Source: Anisodus tanguticus (lineage: Eukaryota > Streptophyta > Magnoliopsida > Solanales > Solanaceae). Taken from it: 64,000 nt of DNA. The notes below the pieces were generated by a model. The model was not told where the DNA came from, did not search any database, and saw only the letters and a list, made by a program, of their open reading frames with translations. Where the stretch lies: the NCBI GenBank assembly GCA_034509755.1, contig CM067552.1, forward strand, positions 23,931,821 to 23,995,820. Reading direction: 5' to 3'. Shown here in pieces: positions 56,555-64,000 of the stretch (position 1 is its first letter; every line of letters begins with the position of its first letter). Made by a program: the position numbers and the translations under genes.

Positions 56555-57727
56555 TTACTTCCCCACCCCGCACTTAAAATCATGCATTGTCCCTAGTGTA
56601 ACAAATATGAGAGCCAACATAGAATGTAAGAAAGAACTCCTTGGTGGTTGTCTAAGCCATACGCGATGTGCCACCAAAACTGATGTAGCAATGCCCATTC
56701 TCATCCACGGAGTTAGTATCCTCATCTGATAGTAACTATGGGTCCTCATCAAGTCCTAAGAATTTCTTAGTGACTTGGTCCAATGGGACTCTCTACTGCA
56801 ACTTCTCCAAGCTTGCCTCCCACCGTTCTGCCCACAGCTTCAAATCTTGAAATAAGATCCTAATGGATTATTCTACGTGAGTGTTCCTTTGCTCAGTAGT
56901 CGGGGCGGCAATTCCATCCCCCTTCGACGCCGTGACTATTGCAACATCATACTATTTTTTAGAGCGGGGTATCTCACAATCAACTCCATAATTGTCAGGC
57001 ATAAAATCCAGACGCAACATCTTGCTTAGCAAACTGAGGTAGATCAATCTCCCCTTCCCTTCATTTCGCACTCGCGCCATTTCAGTCAATATTACCTTCC
57101 TCATATTCAGATTCATCTTCGTCAATAAGTCATACACCAAACAGTCTTTAGCTTAGTCACCTATGTGTCATTGTTGGTAGGCAGGATACGATAATTTACG
57201 AGCCAAAGCATCACTTTAGCTTCAAGTGTGAGACTTGCCCTCTTCAAGTACTTGTGCCTATGATGTGCATCTCGAACCCATATAGTAATGGATCTAGGTC
57301 CACATAGCGTGTAACAAATGCGTGCATAATCAGGTCGGAGTGACCAATCATCAAAACAGGCAAGAGACTTCTCAGGGAGCTCCATTAATCTATTGATAAT
57401 CTCATATGAAAAGGTCACGTCCCTACCCCTTACATGGACCACATACTCCTTCTCCAAATCAAACTCCTTCACCATATCAATGTTAGTTAAGCCTATAGTG
57501 GTGGTCAGATACGTCAACCCTATAGTAGTTATGCAATTTAGCACATTGATGAATTTACTGCTTAGTGCCTCTGTATCAATGACAACCTCTGGGTGAGGAT
57601 CCACTACTAGCTTAAAGGTAAGATACCATTCTTTGACATGTGGTGCCACTGCAGCAATACCTAACTTCCCGTCGGGGAATATTGTATCCTCGGATTCACT
57701 ATCAACATCCGTTGAGCGTGGTTCCAC
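56555..57727 (-). pseudogene. Athila third ORF (putative plant transposon protein type)
   Basis: The main frame (57,161-57,727, 188 codons) reads VKEWYLTFKLVVDPHPEVVI, EKEYVVHVRGRDVTFSYEII, NRLMELPEKSLACFDDW and VMLWLVNYRILPTNNDT. This matches the general pattern of the plant domain called putative plant transposon protein, found as an ORF 3' of pol in Athila elements, where it is often called env-like. After a stop it continues at 56,952-57,140 (LIYLSLLSKMLRLDFMPDNY). An acidic tail (LLSDEDTNSVDENGHC, about 56,690-56,735) closes it. There is no signal peptide or convincing transmembrane helix in what remains. Function unknown. Confidence 0.65.
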
Positions 57728-58959
57728 TCTAGGGGGAGGTCTTTTGTCTTCTGGTGCGGCTAGTAGAGGCTTACTTAGCCTTGCATGTGTTAGTACACTT
57801 CGGTATTTGATAAATTATTCCTGCAATCAAACAACTCACCCATAAGAATCATAATCAAATAGACCACCTCACACTTAACCCATTTACAATATTTAAGATA
57901 GTAACTTCAAAGGGATTTAGACTACCCCATTCATTATTCGTGTGGGTGCTAGTCAAATGATACTCGGGGTCATCACTTTTTATGAGAATGATATTAACAC
58001 AAGACTACACACCCCACACCTAATTTTTATCACAGAACTCAACATTGTCCACGGGTTCCATTTATTACCATTTACTAGCACAATTTAATTCATTCACACA
58101 TTTTAAAAAACATCTTGTGCACATAAAAGTGTGTGGCATCTCATTCACTTTGTCATCTATGGTAGAATCAACCCATTAACACATCAACATCATCATCACA
58201 TATACCACAACAATCATTGCATAAGAATTCATCTTAACCTATTAAAATATTCACACTTTATATGCTAAGTTAAATGGGAAAAGAAATTAAGAGGAAGTTG
58301 GGGATTGGGACATTAAGAATAAAATTACTACCTTGAGAGTTAGAGAAGAAAGATAGAGATACATACCTTGAGTGCTTAAAAATATGGAGGAACAAAAAAA
58401 TAGTGTAGTGGACAACTATGGAGGTTAGGGTTTTAGTTAGAGAGGAGAAATGAGGAAAGAGAGAGAAGAGAATGGGAAAATAGGGGCAGTGCGTCGGTTT
58501 TAGATGGAAAATAAAAGGACAAGTTAAAATATTTTACTTATTTTTATATGTATATGGTATAACAGGCACGGCGCGGGTCCCTTGTAATCGAGCGCCCTGC
58601 GCCAAGATTCTTGGCACCAGGTATGTCAATACCTGATTTGTTTTCACATTTTTCTCCCGTTCAATTTCACTCTTCCCATTATCCCACAGCACAACTTCAA
58701 GGGACTGCAAGATGATGTATTTACCATCAATAACCTTGTTAGTAATATTAAAATGCAAAAAGAACAATAAAGGATTGGGTTGCCTCCCAATGAGTTCCTT
58801 AGTTAAGGTCATGGCACAACATCATTTTGTATTTTTCTCATTTTTTGTGCTTTTGTATTATAATTGTTACATTACAAATGCGGGTTGCCTCCCGAAAAGC
58901 ATTGTAGTTAATGTCTTGGCACAACGTAAGTCCTTCAACTAATCATCAGCAAGGAGCAC
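57728..58959 (-). other. Athila spacer between pol and third ORF
   Basis: About 1.2 kb, non-coding. Contains a GC-rich box (58,565-58,612) like those in the LTR. Also two copies of GGTTGCCTCCC followed by GTTAA or GTTAATGTC and GGCACAAC (58,778-58,820 and 58,884-58,926), a motif duplicated in Athila spacers in my experience. Confidence 0.6.
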
Positions 58960-59960
58960 CTACTCCTCTTTTTCAATATCTTCGCCCCAATAGTGCTTAA
59001 GGTGGTGCCCATTAACCAAGAACTTGTGCGCCCCATCCAATGCTTGTATTTTTACTGCTCCATGGGGCATGCTTCTCATCACAACAAATGGTCCTAACCA
59101 ATGAGACTTTAACTTACCATGGAATAACCTCAACCTAGAGTTGAATAAGAGTATATGTTGCCTTGGCACAAACTCCCGATGTTGAATATGCTTATCATGT
59201 CATTTCTTAGTCTTCTCCTTGTACAACTTGGCATTTTGTATGCCCCAACCTGAATTCATCTAGCTCGTAAAGCTACAGTAACCGTTTTTCACCCGCCAAG
59301 CTCATATCTAGATTGAGCTTTTTGGTGGCCCAATACATTTTATGTTCTAGCTCCATAGGAAAATGGCATGCCTTCCCATAAATCAGCCTGTAGGGAGACG
59401 TCCCAATATGCGTTTTATATGTTGTCTGGTATGCCCACAAGGCATCATCTAGCTTGGCTGCCCAATCTTTCCTCTGCACATTTCCTGTTTTCTCCAAGAT
59501 CTATTTTACCTCTCTATTGGAAACTTTGACTTGTCCACATATTTGCGGGTGGTAAATAGTAAAACCTTATACTTCAACTGATATTTTGTCAAGAGGTTCT
59601 TCATCAGCTGATTGCAAAAATAGGCACCCCCATCACTAATCATCACTCTCGAAGTGCCGAATCTCGCAAATCTATTCTTTTGCACAAAATTCTCTACCAC
59701 ATTTGCATCATTGGTGGAAAAAGGGACTATCTCTACCTATTTTGACACGTAATCCACAGCAAGTAAGATATATTTGTTTCCATATGATGGTGGGAATGGT
59801 CCTATGAAATCAATGCCCCATACGTCAAATATTTCTACCTCCAAGATGTTGTTTAAAGGCATCTCATTACTCCTTGAAATGTTTCCCATTCTTTGACATC
59901 TATCACAACTTTTGGCAAATGCATGTGCATCCTTAAATAAAGTGGGCTAATAGAAACCAG
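58960..59960 (-). pseudogene. Athila integrase, broken
   Basis: Read right to left: zinc-finger end CDRCQRMGNISRSNEMPLNN (about 59,880), DVWGIDFIGPFPPSYGNKYI (first catalytic D), KNRFARFGTSRVMISDGGAY (second D, frame 59,506-59,700), then SNREVK (catalytic E, intact but in a different frame at about 59,505-59,520). Next RKDWAAKLDDALWAYQTTYK (59,273-59,497), then the C-terminal FNSRLRLFHGKLKSHWLGPF and NGHHLKHYWGEDIEKEE (58,960-59,169). Three frame changes or stops disable it. Sequence and PBS type both point to the Athila lineage. Confidence 0.88.
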
Positions 59961-60229
59961 ATTGTAATACCTTCACCGCAATGCGATCACCTCTTAAATG
60001 TCCTCCATATGGGAACGAATGACAGCTCTCCAATACTTGGTGTACCTCAGTTTGAGAGATACATATTCTCACTAGTTGATCAGGACCTTGCCTAAATAGA
60101 TATGGTTTATCCCAAAAGTAAAATTTTGAGTCATGATAAAGCTTTCTCCGCTACTGAGTGGTCATTTCAGGGGGGTAGATCCCACTCACTATCAGGTTCA
60201 CAATATCTACATACCAAGGTACTTCAGCC

Positions 60230-60590
60230 TCTAGAATAGCAAAGAGCTACTCATCAGGAAAAGGCTCTCGGATCTGTCCATCTTCAATCACATGGTCGTG
60301 GCTCTCAAATCGCGAATGGTGGTCTGCAACCTGATTTTCTATCCCCTTGTGATCTTTAATCTCTATGTCAAATTCTTGCAACAAGAAAATCCACCGAATC
60401 AACTAAGGTTTTGTGTCTTTCTTATTGAATAAGTACGTGAGTGCGGCATGATCTGTATATACTGTGATATGAATTCCCATAAGGTAAGACCGAAACTTGT
60501 CAAATGCATATACCATAGCCAATAGTTCTTTCTCAGTGACCGTGTAAAATAACAAGGAGAGTTTCACCCTTACCCAAGTATGCATATTTG
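60230..60590 (-). pseudogene. Athila RNase H, fused after RT loss
   Basis: TVTEKELLAMVYAFDKFRSY followed by ITVYTDHAALTYLFNKKDTK is the Athila RNase H. Then, after a stop, come EFDIEIKDHKGIENQVADH and SRFESHDHVIEDG. Directly upstream (about 60,540-60,600) the DNA reads LPPHLKYAYLGKGETLLVIL, which normally precedes RT. So the whole RT core, several hundred codons in related elements, is missing at this junction. Confidence 0.82.
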
Positions 60591-60777
60591 AGATGTGGGG
60601 GTAAGGGTTTCAAATCTAGCTTCAGAGCTTCTTCTATTGATAGCTTCGGTGGAGGTCTAATCTCTCTGTCAAGTGGTTCAAATTCACCTTCACATACATA
60701 CATCCCTGCTAGATCAAGAATCTACACCAATTTGAATTCCCAGTATCTCCAAAGATATCATCACCCGCTAGAGCTCT

Positions 60778-61330
60778 TTATAACGTATTCTTTGATGGAA
60801 TGGTGGCTCTAACGTCATCCTCTGACACCACTATGATAGCCGAAATCCCTTTATAAATTGTAGGTAATTTTAGAGCCTTGTACACATCAAACACCTTAAC
60901 TTTATCATGCACCCTCATAGTTAATTGTCCAGCCGCCACGTCAATCAACGCCCTTCCTCTTGACAATAATGGATGGCTCAAATAAATTGGATAGCCGGAT
61001 CAGGATTAGAATCACAAAATCTGCCAGAAAAATAAGAGACCCAACCTATACCAGTACATATTTTATAAATTCTTCAGGCCTAGGCAATAATCTGTTCACC
61101 AGCTGCAAAACTATAGTGGTTGGTCTTGGATTTCCCAACCCCAACTTTCTGAACATGGATGACATCATAAGATTAATACTTGCACCCAAATCACAAAGTG
61201 CTCTCGCAAAAACCTACTTCCTAACAGTGATCTCAATTGTGAAGCTACCTGGATCATTCAATTTCGTCGGCAGCTTGTTCTGAATTTGAGATTACACTCC
61301 TTTGTAAGTGCAACTGTAGCATACTCCATG
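60778..61330 (-). pseudogene. Athila protease, broken
   Basis: Read with frame changes: LPTKLNDPGSFTIEITVRK, the active-site phrase CDLGASINLM (about 61,165-61,200), FRKLGLGNPRPTTIVLQLVN and then LSRGRALIDVAAGQLTMRVH (60,778-60,981). The aspartate of the D-L-G-A site is present. A stop interrupts before CDLGA. Confidence 0.78.
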
Positions 61331-62977
61331 AAGCAACTCTTATTAGCAACAATGTGCTTGATATACTTAGCATATTTTGGAATCCCTTGTAGTATATTAA
61401 TCAAAGCAACATTCACGTGTACTTGTTGTCAAGAAACTTTTTATATGTAGCCTCTTCCTTATGCTTAGCCAACCTCCAAAGCAATGGAGGTGGTATTTTT
61501 GCAACCACTGGCACTGGCTTCTTTGCCTCAGGCATATTCGCTACCCTCTCTATCTCAATAACCTCATCTTTCATGGTTGCCTCTTCATCTTCTACTGCCC
61601 AAGCTACTTTCTTTAGTGCCAGTTCTTCATGTTGTCTCCTATTTCCGAGAGACACAACATTACAAGGTTTTTGTTTAAGATAAGTATCAATTGGAAGCCC
61701 CCATTGTGGCCTCGTATTCTGAGCACCTGCTATTTGCCCAATCTGTCTCTCTAAATTTCGTACTGCAAGATCAAGATTTTTATGTTCAGCTATTATTTTT
61801 TGCTCGAATGCTTGCTGACTCGCCATCATCTTCTGCATATACCCCATCATTTATTTCATCATGTGTTCTATACTACTCTGAAGAGCTTGTGGTCTAGGCT
61901 AATTTACCTTATTCTGCTGATATTTCACTTGTGCCCTATTTTGGTTACCGATACCTTAATTATCACCCCAAGAGAAGTATGAGTGATTCTTCTATGAGGG
62001 ATTAAAGGAGTTGCTATATACATTTTGATTACCCTGGCCTCTGGCTGCATTTCCCATAAAAATACAGACTCTGGATTTGCCGGAAAGACATCACTAGTGT
62101 GCCCTTCACCGCACACCTCACAAAACACTTGGGCTTGATGCACTAGTTGCACCTATGATTGATTCTTTCCCATTATGAAGTCCTTGAATTCTTTGCGCAT
62201 AGTTTCAATCGGTGTTGTCATGCCTGTGTACAAGTCTAACTTAAGTGCTCCCAGAGTCTTCTTGACAACATTATCCGTGTGATCACCCTGCCACTCAAAA
62301 TCTCTCTAAAACATGTTCAACAAGACGAACAACTCATTATAGCTCAGATCAAGAGCTTGTCCCCTCATTGTATTATCTAGCAACACTTTTTCATGGTGAT
62401 CCATACTCTCAAGAAAGGTGTGTTCCAGAACTTTATTCATTTTATGATAAGGATGACAATCTTTGAGCAACTCTCTGAACCTCTCCCATGCCTGATATAC
62501 CCTTTCTCCAGGTTTCTACCTGAAGGACATGATTTTCCTCCTGAGTCTAACTGTCTCTCCAGATGGAATGAAATTAGTCAAAACATTTCTCGCTATATCA
62601 TCCTAAGAGGTAATGGAATTTGCTGATTCTGCCTCCAACCACTTCTTAGCATCCCCAAGTAGAGAGAATGGGAACAATGTCAACCTCACATAAATATCCG
62701 CAATCTCCAAGAAGGTTCGAATATGTCGCTGAATATCCTAGAATGGCAGACCAGTGAACTGTCCGCTAGAGTAGAGCAGCTAAATCATAGGATTCTTAAG
62801 CTCAAATGGCCCTTCGATGGTCGGTTTGACAATGCTTAAAGTGATACTACCCACTAGAGGTACTGCCACATTTCGAACTATCACTGGTGGTGCGTTAGCT
62901 ACCATTATTTTAGATACCACAACAATTGCTTCATGATTCGCCCAAAAATTAACTTCCCTCCTACGCTGGTGGAACAA
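61331..62977 (-). pseudogene. Athila Gag, broken
   Basis: Start near 62,977 with GSITLSIVKPTIEGPFELKN, then a stop. The capsid-like domain follows: DIQRHIRTFLEIADIYVRLT, FPFSLLGDAKKWLEAESANS, KPGERVYQAWERFRELLKDC and HTFLESMDHHEKVLLDNTM. A zinc knuckle reads CEVCGEGHTSDVF (about 62,090-62,125; the last Cys has become Phe). The C-terminal part (61,413-61,850) carries LAVRNLERQIGQIAGAQNTR, typical of Athila Gag. At least four in-frame stops. Confidence 0.85.
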
Positions 62978-63138
62978 CCATTCAGGTTCAAGTTGAAAGT
63001 CTGCAAGGTTGTTTTGACTGGCAGACCTTCACATTCAATTGTTTTACCTGTGTTCAAATAACAGCTAAGATCAAGACGTTAATACTTGGATAACTAAAGT
63101 AGTAATAGATTATTCTAATAAAATAGTTAATTTCTAAG

Positions 63139-63156
63139 TCCCCGACAATGGAACCA
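63139..63156 (-). other. Athila primer binding site
   Basis: Minus strand TGGTTCCATTGTCGGGGA, a decayed form of TGGCGCCGTTGCCGGGGA, which is the tRNA-Asp-type PBS common in Athila elements as I recall. It lies six bases inside the LTR. Confidence 0.7.
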
Positions 63157-63162
63157 AAAACT

Positions 63163-63941
63163 TGTTGCTCCCAAACGCACACGCAAGTATACATGGTCGC
63201 CAAGTAATATAGAGACTTGTAAAAGTCGGATGTCCAACCCACAGAGACTTATGATTAATGATTGGAAAAGATTCTACTATCACTACGAATAATGCAAGTA
63301 TGAAAGAAGATGTTTGTTTTGTTTATAACTAATGCAGAAAAGTAAATAACTAACTATTTTATGTTAACAGTTTGCTAGAACATTTGTAAGACATGAATTT
63401 ATCACAAGGAGTTAAGTATTACAGGATTGTGGTTGGTTCACCAATCCTATTGCATCATTTAAGTAACAAACCTTAGCAAATTTATTCACGATTTCTAATT
63501 AATCGGAATATTAATTGTGCATCATTCTCCCGAACTACTACACGCCAATTTAAAACAGTTCACTGCCTATATTCCTATGAAATTGACATGTTAAGAATGC
63601 AATTCATCCATGGGATATAATTGAATGTGGTGTCTTGGTATAATCGTGCCAATCTTCTCTCACATGCGTCATCTACATTTTGATACTTCTTAACACATTT
63701 TTCTTTGCATTTTGGGACTTCTACTCAGACTTTAAAGTCCTCCAACTTTCGTCTCTCGCTCTCTCTACTGCAAAACCAAAGTGTCGTCATATTTTAAGCA
63801 CCGATTTCCTCAAAAACACACATATTAGCCCTAAATGCTCTATCAATGATAGTTAGGTGTATTTAGTGTAATATTTCTTCAAAACAAGATACAATTATGG
63901 GGGAAATATGGTGGATAGGCGTATAAATACACCTAACATCA
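63163..63941 (-). repeat. Athila 5' LTR (right), internally deleted
   Basis: Matches both ends of the left LTR, but an inner block corresponding to about 42,481-43,099 is gone (junction near 63,640-63,660). The lost block contains the TATA box and both GC-rich boxes, so this 5' LTR probably cannot drive transcription of the element. Confidence 0.85.
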
Positions 63942-64000
63942 TTTCGCATTGCGGATGAGGACACACATCAAGGGGCCCTTTTTGCCACCTCATTGCCACC
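63942..64000. other. Flank right of Athila
   Basis: TSD TTTCG (63,942-63,946), then a continuation of the sequence interrupted at 42,001. Too short to classify. Confidence 0.6.

Larger units (their letters stand above)
42002..63941 (-). mobile_element. Athila-type Ty3/gypsy element with nested insertions
   Basis: LTRs at 42,002-43,411 and 63,163-63,941, both starting TGTTGCTCCCAAACGCACA and ending ACACCTAACATCA, flanked by TTTCG (41,997-42,001 and 63,942-63,946). The minus-strand order gag, protease, RNase H, integrase, then a separate ORF of the putative plant transposon protein type, is that of Athila elements. The total is 21.9 kb, because an 11.5 kb nested pair (E1 with E2) sits at 44,359-55,864; without it the element is about 10.4 kb. 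The RT core is deleted and many stops are present, so it is inactive. Confidence 0.9.

Noticed and set aside
1..64000. A new defence, secretion or metabolic gene system
   Set aside because: I found no cluster of intact non-transposon genes. All long coding similarities belong to LTR retrotransposons, apart from the two short host exons.

Overview
The window looks like gene-poor nuclear DNA of a dicot plant. The style of its LTR retrotransposons (Ty3/gypsy LTRs opening TGTCACGACCC, an Ogre/Tat-type LTR opening TGTTGACACC, Athila-type internal regions) resembles what I know from Solanaceae, but I cannot name a species. No complete host gene, tRNA gene or intact autonomous transposon is visible. 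Almost everything is transposable-element sequence in several nested layers.

Layout. 1-10,400: probable intron sequence of an unidentified host gene. Two well-formed consecutive exons lie at 9,599-9,683 and 9,765-9,881. A 6.6 kb Ty1/copia element (2,743-9,337, minus strand, TSD TTATG) sits in the intron. Upstream are a plastid-type 16S rRNA scrap and a small LTR with tRNA-Met-type PBS (1,239-1,419). 10,600-16,900: degenerate minus-strand gypsy remnants and LTR-like DNA. 17,203-18,133: a 931 bp non-autonomous hAT element with a perfect 8 bp TSD, inserted in a gypsy gag remnant. 18,142-31,690: a plus-strand gypsy remnant (gag joined to integrase, then LTR) split by a large Ogre/Tat-like element at 19,059-30,549. 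That element has a 5.05 kb right LTR, a truncated left LTR and an internal region that holds tandem repeats but no recognisable gag or pol. 31,690-42,001: a minus-strand gypsy 5' end (gag fragment, PBS, LTR), then a plus-strand chromovirus-like pol (RT, RNase H, integrase, chromodomain-like tail) with its 3' LTR. That LTR is split by a solo LTR with TSD GGTTT. 42,002-63,941: a 21.9 kb Athila-type element (minus strand, TSD TTTCG) whose 3' untranslated region carries a second gypsy element (E1, 44,359-55,864). E1's own 5' LTR was hit by a sibling copy, E2 (49,873-55,667).

How it fits together. Every element carries disabling lesions: frameshifts and stops in copia, loss of the RT core in Athila, loss of the RT YxDD box in E1 and E2, no pol in the Ogre-like element, gag joined to integrase in the remnant at 18 kb. 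Even so, target duplications, paired LTRs and shared rearrangements show that some moved in a non-autonomous state, presumably using proteins made elsewhere. The most distinctive signals are the identical pol rearrangement in E1 and E2, the GACGTC-rich repeat array inside the Ogre-like element, and an inverted repeat across the LTR/leader edge of the copia element where no ordinary PBS is seen.
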